Shown: one piece after another, positions 33,275 through 41,828 of the stretch | How positions within the stretch are numbered: the first letter of the stretch is position 1 | Layout of the letters: the number at the start of each line of letters is the position of its first letter | Assembly: GCA_037046735.1 (NCBI GenBank) | Contig: JBAOHC010000029.1 | Span: forward strand, 1-64,000 | DNA from: JADKAV01 sp037046735 | Lineage (GTDB): Bacteria > Actinomycetota > Actinomycetes > S36-B12 > UBA10799 | Length of the DNA: 64,000 bases | Direction of reading: 5' to 3' | The notes under the pieces: model-generated | What the model saw: the letters and a program-made list of their open reading frames with translations, nothing else | What the model was told of the DNA's origin: nothing | Databases searched by the model: none | Translations under genes and position numbers: made by a program

Positions 33275-33742
33275 CTAGACCACGAACGGGATCAGCCGGA
33301 ACCGGACCCGGCGGCAGTAGTCGCCGTAACCGGGGTAGCGCTGGCGCAGGAAGTCCTCTTCGACGCTGGCCTTGGCCAGCCACCACCCGACCAACAGCGC
33401 CAGTGGTGCCAAACCCCAGGGTGAGCCGGTGAGGCAGATCCCGAGCATGGCCAGCAGTAGCGCGGAGTAGATGGGGTGACGCACCACCGCATACGGACCA
33501 CGGTCGACCAGCGACCCCCGCTGACGTGGCTTCGGGTAGGGCGTCAGCGAGTCGCCCAGAGTGAACAGAGCCCATGTCCCGACAACGCCTCCCGCCACAG
33601 CAAGCAGGAGCCCGACCAGGCGCATCCACGTCCAGGGCCACGCGGGACCGACGGCGGAGACCACGATCACCACTGCTCCCAGGGCGAACTGGCCCCAGAC
33701 CCATCCCTGACCGCGCGATCCGAGCGTCGGCACCTTCACCAT
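33275..33742 (-). CDS. Isoprenylcysteine methyltransferase/phospholipid methyltransferase-like membrane protein
   Basis: The start is ATG 33742 (MVKVPTLGSRGQGWVWG). The 155-residue product has about four membrane helices. The cofactor-binding signature of the ICMT/PEMT family is RGPYAVVRHPIYSALLLAML, followed by EEDFLRQRYPGYGDYCRRV. It would transfer methyl from S-adenosylmethionine to a lipid or membrane substrate. The real substrate is unknown. It is divergent from the MarR gene across 37 bases, so the two may share a control region. Confidence 0.78.
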   Translation of the reverse strand: MVKVPTLGSRGQGWVWGQFALGAVVIVVSAVGPAWPWTWMRLVGLLLAVAGGVVGTWALFTLGDSLTPYPKPRQRGSLVDRGPYAVVRHPIYSALLLAMLGICLTGSPWGLAPLALLVGWWLAKASVEEDFLRQRYPGYGDYCRRVRFRLIPFVV

Positions 33743-33779
33743 GGGACCCCATTGTGCCGGTCCGAGTAGAGTCGTGGGC

Positions 33780-34226
33780 ATGACCCGTTGGTTAACCGAG
33801 CCGGAACAGGACTCCTGGCGTTCCTGGCTGGCGGCGAATCTGCTCGTCCCCGATCGGCTCGGCCGGGACCTGCAGGAGGAGGCCGGGCTCACCCTGGCTG
33901 ACTACGAGATCCTGGTCCGCCTGTCCGAGTCGCCGGATCGTCGGGTTCGGATGAGTGATCTGGCTGCGCAGACGCTGTCGAGTCGCAGCAGGCTGTCCCA
34001 TCAGATCGACCGGATGGAAAAGGCTGGCCACGTACGCCGCGAGGAGTGCCCCGATGACCGGCGAGGGTACTTCGCGGTCCTCACCGAGGACGGCTGGCAG
34101 GCACTGGTCGAAGCGGCGCCGGCCCACGTCGAGAGTGTCCGGCGGCGCCTCGTCGACGTCCTGACTCCGGCGGAGTTCGCCGAGCTCGGCCGGATCAATC
34201 GGAAGATCGTCGACGCACTCTCCTAA
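33780..34226 (+). CDS. MarR family transcriptional regulator
   Basis: ATG 33780 begins a 148-residue winged-helix protein. The segments LTLADYEILVRLSESPDRRV, MSDLAAQTLSSRSRLSHQID and RMEKAGHVRREECPDDRRG form the DNA-recognition helices and wing. The wing has the usual D-x-R-G tip. C-terminal helices give the dimer interface. It may control itself and the divergent methyltransferase-like gene. The effector is unknown. Confidence 0.85.
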   Translation: MTRWLTEPEQDSWRSWLAANLLVPDRLGRDLQEEAGLTLADYEILVRLSESPDRRVRMSDLAAQTLSSRSRLSHQIDRMEKAGHVRREECPDDRRGYFAVLTEDGWQALVEAAPAHVESVRRRLVDVLTPAEFAELGRINRKIVDALS

Positions 34227-34232
34227 CCCGCG

Positions 34233-35015
34233 TCAGCCGCCGTAGTCCATGTCCCAGATGCGGATTCCGCCCAGAATGCCTGCAGTGTTCGCGACGATCT
34301 TCGCCTTGGGGCCTAGGTCGACACTCGACAGATGCTTGGCGTTGCCTCCACCGACGAAGATCTTGTCGTAGAAGAGGAACTCGTCGAAGATCTGCATCGC
34401 CTCGATCACGCGCTTGCGCCATCTCTTGTTGCCGATCTCCTTGCGCGCGGCATTGCCCACGAAGTCGTCGAAGTCGCCACCATGGCCGGTGGGCGCATGC
34501 GACAACTCCATGTGGGGGACAAGTTTGCCCTCGTGGAAGACCGCCGTTCCACACCCGGTTCCCAAGGTCATCACGAACTCGAAACCCGACCCTTCAACGA
34601 CGGCGCAGCCCTGCACGTCGGCATCATTGGCCACCTTGACCGGGATGTCGAACTCGTCGGCCAGCGCGGTGGCCAGGTCAAAGTTGTGCCACATGTTGGC
34701 CATCGCCTCGTCGCGCGGACCGCCGTACTCCAGACGCGACAACGAAGGGATGTTGAGCACGCGGCCACTGCGGACGAGCCCGGGGAACCCGACGGAGGCA
34801 CGACTCGCCGCCGGCAATTGAGACTTGAGTTCGCTGAGTTTCTCGACCAGGAGGCTCGGCGAGCAGGGGTAAGGGGTTTCGATCCGCACGCGATCCGCGA
34901 TCATCTGCCCGTTGATGTCCAGCACGCTGGCCTTGAGGCCAGACCCACCCACGTCGACAGCCAGGGTCAGGACGTCCGGGGGCCAGGCGGTGGTGGCATG
35001 CGGGGAGTCAGTCAT
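34233..35015 (-). CDS. ppgK: ROK-family polyphosphate glucokinase
   Basis: GTG/ATG-type start at 35015, overlapping the map stop as ATGA. The 260-residue product has the phosphate-binding loop LAVDVGGSGLKASVLD, the catalytic Asp in VKVANDADVQGCAVVEG and the second nucleotide motif TLGTGCGTAVF. GHGGDFDDFVG replaces the classic ROK zinc motif, as in polyphosphate/ATP glucokinases of actinobacteria. It phosphorylates glucose, with polyphosphate or ATP as donor. The donor preference is inferred from similarity. Confidence 0.87.
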   Translation of the reverse strand: MTDSPHATTAWPPDVLTLAVDVGGSGLKASVLDINGQMIADRVRIETPYPCSPSLLVEKLSELKSQLPAASRASVGFPGLVRSGRVLNIPSLSRLEYGGPRDEAMANMWHNFDLATALADEFDIPVKVANDADVQGCAVVEGSGFEFVMTLGTGCGTAVFHEGKLVPHMELSHAPTGHGGDFDDFVGNAARKEIGNKRWRKRVIEAMQIFDEFLFYDKIFVGGGNAKHLSSVDLGPKAKIVANTAGILGGIRIWDMDYGG

Positions 35016-35869
35016 CTGGAGCCCTCTCGTTCGGTCAGGATCTCGGAGCCGGTGTCGGTGACCAGGATGGTGTGCTCGAACTGCGCGGTGCGCTTGCGGT
35101 CCTGGGTGACCACCGTCCAGCCGTCCTCCCAGATCTCGTAGTTGATGGTCCCGAGCGTGAGCATAGGCTCAATGGTGAAGGTCATGCCTGTTTCCAGGAT
35201 GAGATTGGCTGTCGGGTCGTCGTAGTGCGGCACGATGAGTCCCGAGTGGAATGCGGTGCCGATTCCGTGCCCAGTGAAGTCGCGGACCACCCCGTATCCG
35301 AACCGCTTGGCGTACGACTCGATGACCCTGCCCACCACGTTCAGCGTGCGCCCGGGGGCGACGGCCTTGATGGCGCGCAGCGTGGCCTCGTGGGTGCGTT
35401 CGACGAGCAGGCGTGATTCCTCGTCCACGTCGCCGGCCAGGAACGTGGCGTTCGTATCGCCGTGGACCCCGTGGATGTAGGCGGTGATATCGATGTTGAC
35501 GATGTCGCCGTCGCTGATCACGGTGCTGTCCGGGATGCCGTGGCAGATCACCTCGTTCAGCGACGTGCACAGACTCTTCGGGAAACCCCGATAGCCCAGC
35601 GTCGACGGGTAGGCGCCGTGGTCGCAGAGGTACTCATGGCCGATGACGTCGAGCCTGTCGGTGGTCACCCCGGGTGCCACGTGGCGCCCGACCTCATGCA
35701 GGGCCTGCGCAGCGAGACGACCCGCGATCCGCATGTTCGCGATCGTCTCGGCGTCTTTGATCTCGGGGCCGAAGTAGGGGCTCGGCTGCGGCCGACCGAC
35801 GTACTCGGGGCGTTCAATATCGACTGGCACGACGCGCAGTCCGGAGATGCGACCAGGGGTCAGGGTCAT
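35012..35869 (-). CDS. map: Type I methionine aminopeptidase
   Basis: The 285-residue enzyme has an N-terminal extension typical of mycobacterial MapB-like forms. The pita-bread metal ligands are seen in DIVNIDITAYIHGVHGDTN (two Asp), FTGHGIGTAFHSGL (His), FTIEPMLTLG (Glu) and QFEHTILVT (Glu). The substrate-pocket HGIPDS is present. It removes the initiator Met from nascent proteins in the cytoplasm. It is translationally coupled to the glucokinase gene downstream. Confidence 0.93.
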   Translation of the reverse strand: MTLTPGRISGLRVVPVDIERPEYVGRPQPSPYFGPEIKDAETIANMRIAGRLAAQALHEVGRHVAPGVTTDRLDVIGHEYLCDHGAYPSTLGYRGFPKSLCTSLNEVICHGIPDSTVISDGDIVNIDITAYIHGVHGDTNATFLAGDVDEESRLLVERTHEATLRAIKAVAPGRTLNVVGRVIESYAKRFGYGVVRDFTGHGIGTAFHSGLIVPHYDDPTANLILETGMTFTIEPMLTLGTINYEIWEDGWTVVTQDRKRTAQFEHTILVTDTGSEILTEREGSR

Positions 35870-35923
35870 AGGGTGAGTCTAGATGTGAGGCGTGAGGACG
35901 ACGAGATGCGAAGGGGTTCTGAC

Positions 35924-36139
35924 ATGAAGTGGTACTACTGCCTGGTGCACAACCGAGTGGAGGGGGAGAAGGGGTGCGCCAACTCCGAGCGGCTCGGACC
36001 CTACGACAGCGAGGAGCAGGCGTCGCATGCCTTCGAGATTGCCCGCAAGCGCAACGAGCAGTGGGACGAGGGCGAGCAGGAATGGACGCAGGGGTACGCC
36101 AAGGGTCGTGAGGGCGATGCCGCTCACGATGTCGACTAG
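35924..36139 (+). CDS. Small SPOR-like actinobacterial protein (71 aa)
   Basis: ATG 35924 starts MKWYYCLVHNRVEGEKGCAN. The segment RLGPYDSEEQASHAFEIARK followed by RNEQWDEGEQEW matches the short actinobacterial proteins annotated as SPOR-domain: a beta strand, then a helix with W-D-E pairs. No signal peptide or membrane segment is present. The next gene starts 3 bases after its stop. Function unknown. Confidence 0.75.
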   Translation: MKWYYCLVHNRVEGEKGCANSERLGPYDSEEQASHAFEIARKRNEQWDEGEQEWTQGYAKGREGDAAHDVD

Positions 36140-36142
36140 CAG

Positions 36143-36778
36143 ATGAGCATCGCGGTGCTCGGCGGGACCGGCCCGCAGGGCAGGGGTCTCGCACTTCGAT
36201 GGGCGGTGGCTGGCGAGCAGATCGTGATCGGGTCGCGGGATCCGCAGCGCGCGGCCAGCGTGGCCCGTGAGCTCGGTCATGGGATCACCGGCACCGGCAA
36301 CGTCGAGGCCGCGCACGACGCCGATGTGATCCTTGTGGCTGTCCCCTATGAGGGTCATGCGGCACTGATCACGCAGATCGCGTCCACGGTCGCGGGCAAG
36401 GTCCTCATCGACTGTGTGAACCCGCTGGGATTCGACAAGCAGGGTGCGTTTGCGCTGTCGGTCCCCGAGGGGTCGGCCGCCCAGCAGGCCGCCGCGCTGG
36501 CTCCGCAGGCGCGGGTGGTTGCCGCCTTCCATCACATCAGTGCTGTGCTGCTGCAGGATCTGCAGGAGCAGTTGGACATCGATGTGCTCGTGCTGTCAGA
36601 GGATCGGGAGGCCGCTGATGCCGTGATCGCGCTGGCCGACCTGATCCCCGGGATGCGCGGGGTGTTCGCCGGTCGGCTGCGCAATGCCGGACAGGTTGAG
36701 TCGCTGACCGCGAACCTGATCAGCATCAATCGCCGCTACAAGGTGCATGCGGGGATTCGGATCACCGACCTGCCGTAG
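36143..36778 (+). CDS. npdG: NADPH-dependent F420 reductase
   Basis: ATG 36143, 3 bases after the SPOR-like gene. The 211-residue protein has the NADP-binding fold with SIAVLGGTGPQGRGLALRWA, then VIGSRDPQRA, which recognises the 2'-phosphate. VILVAVPYEGHAALI and CVNPLGF follow, with a C-terminal helical part. It reduces cofactor F420 with NADPH (or the reverse), supplying F420H2 to other enzymes, and shows that the organism uses F420. The panB gene is convergent. Confidence 0.88.
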   Translation: MSIAVLGGTGPQGRGLALRWAVAGEQIVIGSRDPQRAASVARELGHGITGTGNVEAAHDADVILVAVPYEGHAALITQIASTVAGKVLIDCVNPLGFDKQGAFALSVPEGSAAQQAAALAPQARVVAAFHHISAVLLQDLQEQLDIDVLVLSEDREAADAVIALADLIPGMRGVFAGRLRNAGQVESLTANLISINRRYKVHAGIRITDLP

Positions 36779-36788
36779 TGCCGCGCAC

Positions 36789-37616
36789 TCAGCTGTACTG
36801 GTGCTCCGGGCCCGGGTACTGGCCGTTGACGACCTCGTCAGCCCACGTCTGAACAGCACCGGTGAGCACTGACCGCAGGTCGGCGTACTGCTTGACGAAC
36901 TTCGCCGGCTTGCCCGGGGTCAGCCCGGCCATGTCCTGCCACACCAGGACCTGTGCGTCGGTGTCTGGACCGGCGCCGATCCCGATCGTGGGGATTGAGA
37001 CAGCGCGGGTGACGGCATCAGCGAGGTCGGACGGAACCACTTCCAGGACCGTGGCAAAGGCGCCGGCCTTCTCCATGTGTTTGGCATCCAGGATCAGGCG
37101 TTGGCCGGCCTCACCGCGGCCCTGTACCCGGTAGCCACCGAACTGGTGCACCGACTGCGGTGTCAATCCGAGGTGCGCCATCACGGGAATGCCGGAGGCG
37201 GTCAGCAGCTCGACGTGGGGCAGCACGCGCTCGCCGCCCTCGAGTTTGACCGCGTGCGCGCCGGCTTCCTTCATGAAGCGCGTGGCGGTGTGCAGGGCCT
37301 GCTGCGGGGACTCCTGGTAGGAGCCGAAGGGCAGATCCGCTACAACCATGGCGCGCTGCGAGCCCCGCACGACTGCTGCGACCAGGGGGATGAGTTCCTC
37401 CACGGTGACCGGGATGGTCGAGTCGTGCCCGTAGACGACCATGGCTGCCGAGTCGCCGACGAGCATGACCGGGATCCCGGCGGCGTCGAACAGACCAGCG
37501 GTCAAGGCGTCGTAGGCGGTGATCATGGGCCACTTCTCGCCGCGCTCCTTGGCGGCGGCGAGGTCCCTGGTGGTCACTCGACGACCAGTTGCGGGGCCAT
37601 ACAGGGCTTCGGACAT
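36789..37616 (-). CDS. panB: 3-methyl-2-oxobutanoate hydroxymethyltransferase
   Basis: The 275-residue protein carries RVTTRDLAAAKERGEKWPMI, MLVGDSAAMVVYGHDSTIPV, VVADLPFGSYQESPQQAL, AVKLEGGERV, PVMAHLGLTPQSVHQFGGYR and IGIGAGPDTDAQVLVWQDM, the full set of PanB signatures including metal-binding Asp residues. It adds a hydroxymethyl group to ketoisovalerate in pantothenate synthesis. An ATG start at 37616 is followed upstream by an intergenic region that also serves the efflux operon. Confidence 0.95.
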   Translation of the reverse strand: MSEALYGPATGRRVTTRDLAAAKERGEKWPMITAYDALTAGLFDAAGIPVMLVGDSAAMVVYGHDSTIPVTVEELIPLVAAVVRGSQRAMVVADLPFGSYQESPQQALHTATRFMKEAGAHAVKLEGGERVLPHVELLTASGIPVMAHLGLTPQSVHQFGGYRVQGRGEAGQRLILDAKHMEKAGAFATVLEVVPSDLADAVTRAVSIPTIGIGAGPDTDAQVLVWQDMAGLTPGKPAKFVKQYADLRSVLTGAVQTWADEVVNGQYPGPEHQYS

Positions 37617-37754
37617 GGGAGCAACCTCCAGCCTCGAGGCTCACGGTGAGTCCCCGGACACGAATATGGTGACATATGACCTTCGATCAGGGCAATGATC
37701 GGGTTTGACAATCGTGTCGGGGGTCAGTGGCCGTCCGACCGGTGGGCGCTCTTG

Positions 37755-37811
37755 CGACAGTTGGTTCAGTTTCCGCTAAGAGGCTCATGGCGGGAAGTGA
37801 ACCAACTGTCG
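37755..37811. promoter_or_regulatory. Long inverted repeat upstream of the efflux gene
   Basis: Two 22-base arms (37755-37776 and 37790-37811) match at 20 of 22 positions, with ACAGTTGGTTCA and TGAACCAACTGT as the best-conserved part. The loop is 13 bases. No T-run follows. It lies 60 bases before the MFS start codon. It is either an operator region for the TetR product or an RNA hairpin in the leader. Confidence 0.55.
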
Positions 37812-37870
37812 TAAACGCGCGACCCGCGGGGCTTAAGATACGGAACAGTCTCGTTTCGGAAAGGCATCAC

Positions 37871-39502
37871 ATGTCGCAACCGTTAGCCGTCCACACCGGG
37901 CATCCCCGCCGCTGGCAGATTCTGGGGGTCCTCGTCGTCAGCCTGCTGGTGGTGGTGCTGGACAACTCGATCCTCAACGTCGCCCTGAAGACGATTCAGG
38001 AGGAACTTGCCGCGACCCAGAACGAGATCGTGTGGGCGATCAACTCCTACACGCTGGTCTTCGCTGCGTTCCTGTTCACCTGGGGTGTCCTCGGAGATCG
38101 ATACGGACGCAAGAAGATCCTCGTCATCGGCCTGCTGCTGTTCGGGCTGGCGTCCGCGATCAGCGCCTTCGCCACCACGCCGATGCAGCTCATCCTCGCG
38201 CGCGGGTTCATGGGGATCGGGGGCGCATCCGTGTTGCCGGTGACGCTGGCCATCATCACTGTGGTCTTCCCACCCCACGAACGAGGCAAGGCGATCGGGC
38301 TGTGGGCTGCTGCGGTGGGCGGCGCGATTGCCCTCGGACCGCTGCTCGGCGGCTTCCTGCTCGAGCACTTCTGGTGGGGCTCGGTCTTCCTGATCAACGT
38401 GCCCATCGTGATCGTCGGGGTCGTGGGCATCCTCGCGCTGGTCCCTGAGTCGAAGAACCCGAATCCAGGACGCCTCGATCCGGTGGGTCTGGTGCTGAGC
38501 ATCAGCGGTCTGCTGCTGCTCGTCTACGGCATCCAGCATGGCGGTGATACCCAGGAATGGCTCAGCCCCGACGTCGCCGGCTGCATCATCGGCGGGCTGC
38601 TGATCCTGGGGCTGTTCCTGTGGCTGGAGAAGCGCAGCGATCACGGCAGTCTCGACCTGACGTTGTTCCAGATCCGCTCGTTCAGCATCCCCTTGACTGT
38701 GGTGTCGCTGACCTTCGCCGCGATGACGGGCAGCTTGCTGTTCCTGGCTTTCTACATGCAACTCGTGCGCGGATACAGTCCGCTGCAAGCAGGCGCGTTC
38801 ACATTGCCTGTCGCTGTCGGACAGCTGCTCGCCGCTCCGCGCAGCGCAAAGATGGTCGAACGGTTCGGGGCACGCAAGGTGATCGCCTTCGGTCTGGCGC
38901 TCACCGCCGTGGTATTCCTGGCCATCGCTGCGCTGCAACCGAGCACGCCAGGCTGGGTGCTGCTGGTCGCCTTCTTCGTCCTCGGCTTCGGCTTGGGCAA
39001 TACGATCGCTCCCTGCACCACCCGGATGACACTGGCCACACCCCCGGAGAAGTCCGGTGCCGGCTCGGCGGTTCAGAACACCGTGCGGCAGGTTGCCGCA
39101 GCCATCGGCGTCGCGGTCCTCTCGTCGGTGGTGGCGGTCGTCTACAGCAACTCGATGGATGCCACGCCGGGGATCGATCAGGTGCCCGAACCTGCGCGGG
39201 GTCTCATCACTGACTCCATCGGTGGTGCCTACGAGGTCGTCGGCCGGGGTCTGGACTCCGGACAGCTGCAGCCCGCCCAGGCCAGCGCCCTGCAGAACGC
39301 GGCGATCGACAGTTTCATGCAGGCCTTCCACCTCGCTGCGCTGGCCTCCGCCGTGCTGGTGATCATCGGGTTGATCGTGCTGGCCTGGCGGATGCCCGCG
39401 CAACCGGAGCATGCCGCCTGGGGCGGGCACTCCGGGAGCGAGGACATCGTCGATCCGGACCTGGCCCCCGACGCCTTCGCCGGCGAGGACGAGACGCGAT
39501 GA
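37871..39502 (+). CDS. MFS drug exporter, DHA2 (14-helix) type
   Basis: ATG 37871 (MSQPLAVHTGHPRR) after CGGAAAGG. The 543-residue protein has about 14 membrane helices. Motif A is GVLGDRYGRKKILVIG, motif D-like is LDNSILNVAL in helix 1, and motif C-like is LGPLLGGFLLEHFWW. This fits proton-driven multidrug export of the EmrB/QacA group. It overlaps a TetR regulator as ATGA, and a long inverted repeat precedes it. Substrates are unknown. Confidence 0.9.
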   Translation: MSQPLAVHTGHPRRWQILGVLVVSLLVVVLDNSILNVALKTIQEELAATQNEIVWAINSYTLVFAAFLFTWGVLGDRYGRKKILVIGLLLFGLASAISAFATTPMQLILARGFMGIGGASVLPVTLAIITVVFPPHERGKAIGLWAAAVGGAIALGPLLGGFLLEHFWWGSVFLINVPIVIVGVVGILALVPESKNPNPGRLDPVGLVLSISGLLLLVYGIQHGGDTQEWLSPDVAGCIIGGLLILGLFLWLEKRSDHGSLDLTLFQIRSFSIPLTVVSLTFAAMTGSLLFLAFYMQLVRGYSPLQAGAFTLPVAVGQLLAAPRSAKMVERFGARKVIAFGLALTAVVFLAIAALQPSTPGWVLLVAFFVLGFGLGNTIAPCTTRMTLATPPEKSGAGSAVQNTVRQVAAAIGVAVLSSVVAVVYSNSMDATPGIDQVPEPARGLITDSIGGAYEVVGRGLDSGQLQPAQASALQNAAIDSFMQAFHLAALASAVLVIIGLIVLAWRMPAQPEHAAWGGHSGSEDIVDPDLAPDAFAGEDETR

Positions 39503-40086
39503 CCCCCGGCAGGCCGCGCGACCCTCGCATCGACGCATCCCTGCAGGAGCATTTGGTACCCCTGCTGGTCCAATGCGGCCCGGACGGTTTCAGTGTGGAT
39601 GACCTGGCCAGCCGCTGCGGGGTGAGCAAGGCCGCCATCTACCGTCGCTATCGCGGTCGCGAGGAACTCATCGCGGCCGGTTTCGCCGCCGTCAACGAGA
39701 CGATGCCCGACGTCAGCGACCTGCCGCTGCGCGAGGCCCTGATCGCGCATCTGGAGTGGGTCAAGGACGCGGTCGGCTCTGCCCTGACAGCGTCATGGCT
39801 GGTGGCCATTCAACAACGGCCGCAGTTGCACGCCCAGTACATGGCCACGGTCGTGGCCCCACGCAGGGAGGCGCTGGCACGGATCGTGCGCCGTGGGCAG
39901 CAGCAGGGTCAGATCGCCGAAGCAGCCGATCTCGACGTGATCCTGACCTGCTTGAGCGCGCCTGCCGTCCTGGCGGGAATGCATCGGGTGGGTCCGCATC
40001 CCGCGCAGCGCGTGTCTGTGGCTGACGTCGTCGACACCGTGTTGGCCGGCATCCTCAGTCCAGCGGCTCGCGCCAACGGTTCGTGA
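39499..40086 (+). CDS. TetR family transcriptional regulator
   Basis: ATG 39499 overlaps the exporter stop as ATGA. The N-terminal HTH is FSVDDLASRCGVSKAAIYRR followed by YRGREELIAAG, classic TetR. The ligand domain (about residues 70-195) has the TetR C-terminal 33-like helices (LVAIQQRPQLHAQYMATVV). It probably represses the exporter operon from the upstream inverted repeat and is released by a toxic compound. Its last 32 bases overlap the convergent nadE gene. Confidence 0.88.
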   Translation: MTPGRPRDPRIDASLQEHLVPLLVQCGPDGFSVDDLASRCGVSKAAIYRRYRGREELIAAGFAAVNETMPDVSDLPLREALIAHLEWVKDAVGSALTASWLVAIQQRPQLHAQYMATVVAPRREALARIVRRGQQQGQIAEAADLDVILTCLSAPAVLAGMHRVGPHPAQRVSVADVVDTVLAGILSPAARANGS

Positions 40087-41746
40087 TCGGCAGCCGGCGG
40101 TCCCGGCCGAACGCTTTGAAGGTGATCTTCGTGCCGGGTGGGTACTGCCGGCGTTTCCACTCCGCGAAATCGGTCATGCGGATGACCCGGGCGACGAGGT
40201 CCGCATCGTGGCCGGCAGCCACCAGGTCCTGTGCGCCGAGGTCGTTGCCCACGTAGTCCTCGAGCACCGCGTCCAGCACGGCGTAGTCGGGCAGGGTGTC
40301 GGAGTCCTTCTGGTCAGGGCGCAACTCCGCCGAGGGGGGCTTGTCGATGCTGTTCTCCGGGATCGGCCCCGGCTGCCCGGCACGCTGCGACGAGGCATTG
40401 CGCCAGCGTGCCATCTCGAATACCAGCGTCTTGGGGACATCCTTGATCGGAGCGAAGCCGCCGACCGCATCGCCATAGATCGTGGAGTAGCCGACCGCCA
40501 ATTCGCTCTTGTTGCCGGTGGCCAGGACCAAGTGCCCCTCTGAGTTGCTGATCGCCATCAAGATCGCACCCCGAACCCTGGCCTGCAGGTTCTCGGCGGC
40601 GATCCCGGTCAGCGACAGGGTGCGCTGGTAGGCATCGACCATTTCGCTGATCGGTACAGTGCGCAGATTCATGCCGGTCAGCGACGCCGACAGTGCCGCG
40701 TCGCCAAGGGAGTGTTCGGAGGAGTAGACGCTGGGCATCCGCACGCCATGCACATGCTGCGCGCCCAGCGCGTCGCATGCGATCGCCGCCACCAGGGCGC
40801 TGTCGATCCCGCCGGACATGCCCAGCACCACTGAGCGGAAGCCGTTCTTGTGCACGTAGTCCCGCAGACCCGTCACGAGGGCCATATATACCTCGCGGGC
40901 ATCTGACAGGGGCTCGGCGATCTGGGCCCGGACAACGTCGGAGTGGGCCTTGCCGGGCAGTTGGAGGCCTTCGGTCGCAGCGGGAAGCTCGAGGTCGGCG
41001 ACGAGCACGTGGTCGACGAACTGCGGTGCCCGGGCGATCAGGCTCCCGTCCGCAGCGACGATCATCGAGTCACCGTCGAACACCAACTCGTCCTGTCCGC
41101 CCCAGAGGTTGACGTAGGCGAGCGCCGAACCGATCTCCACTGCCCGCCGTGAGCACAGGTCGAACCGCACGTCGTCCTTGTTGCGTTCGTAGGGACTGCC
41201 GTTGATGACCAGCAACAACCCGGGCGGATCCACCGCCAGGCTGGTCAGCGGTCCGGCACTGACCCAGATGTCCTCGCAGACGGCAAGAGCCACTTGCGCC
41301 TCACCGATCCGCAGCCGGCACGGCTGGCTGGCGGACTGGAAGTAGCGGCGCTCATCGAAGACCCCGTAGTTGGGCAGGTGGTGCTTGCCGTAGCCGGCCA
41401 CGATCCGTCCGTCGTGCAGGACGGCCGCCGCGTTGTACCCGCGCCGATCCACGCCCGGATCCGGTGCTGGGGCCAAGTGCCCGACCACCACCGGGGTGTC
41501 GCCGAACCCTGCCGCATCGAGATCCGCCGCCAACTGCTCCAGACCGTGGGAGCTGGCACGCTGGAAGGACGGCCGCAGCGCGAGATCCTCGATCGGATAT
41601 CCGGTGAGCATCATCTCCGGGAAGGCGACGAGGTCTGCGCCGCGCCCGACAGCCGCGGCCGTCGTCTCCACCACCAAGGCGCGATTGCCGAGCAGGTCGC
41701 CGACCGTGGGATTCACTTGTGCCAATGCCAACCGAAGTGTCGCCAT
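40055..41746 (-). CDS. nadE: Glutamine-dependent NAD+ synthetase
   Basis: The start at ATG 41746 (MATLRLALAQVNPTVGDLL) is chosen because the nitrilase domain begins there. The open frame further upstream does not match. The 563-residue enzyme has an N-terminal nitrilase-type glutaminase (Glu in VAFPEMMLTGYP, Lys in GYGKHHLPN, Cys in VALAVCEDIWV). The C-terminal ATP-pyrophosphatase domain has loop VVLGMSGGIDSALVAAIA and also TKITFKAFGRDRRLP. It amidates deamido-NAD using ammonia from glutamine. Confidence 0.93.
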   Translation of the reverse strand: MATLRLALAQVNPTVGDLLGNRALVVETTAAAVGRGADLVAFPEMMLTGYPIEDLALRPSFQRASSHGLEQLAADLDAAGFGDTPVVVGHLAPAPDPGVDRRGYNAAAVLHDGRIVAGYGKHHLPNYGVFDERRYFQSASQPCRLRIGEAQVALAVCEDIWVSAGPLTSLAVDPPGLLLVINGSPYERNKDDVRFDLCSRRAVEIGSALAYVNLWGGQDELVFDGDSMIVAADGSLIARAPQFVDHVLVADLELPAATEGLQLPGKAHSDVVRAQIAEPLSDAREVYMALVTGLRDYVHKNGFRSVVLGMSGGIDSALVAAIACDALGAQHVHGVRMPSVYSSEHSLGDAALSASLTGMNLRTVPISEMVDAYQRTLSLTGIAAENLQARVRGAILMAISNSEGHLVLATGNKSELAVGYSTIYGDAVGGFAPIKDVPKTLVFEMARWRNASSQRAGQPGPIPENSIDKPPSAELRPDQKDSDTLPDYAVLDAVLEDYVGNDLGAQDLVAAGHDADLVARVIRMTDFAEWKRRQYPPGTKITFKAFGRDRRLPITNRWREPLD

Positions 41747-41828
41747 GAACGTCAGTCTGGCACTGCGGGGCCGTGAGGTGTGCTCGGCCGTCGCGACCCG
41801 TTCGGTCGTACTACGGCAGGATGGGGGC

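Noticed and set aside
37883..39538. 551-codon minus-strand open frame rich in His/Gln/Glu
   Set aside because: It is antisense to the MFS exporter. Its composition is what a high-GC membrane protein gives when read backwards.
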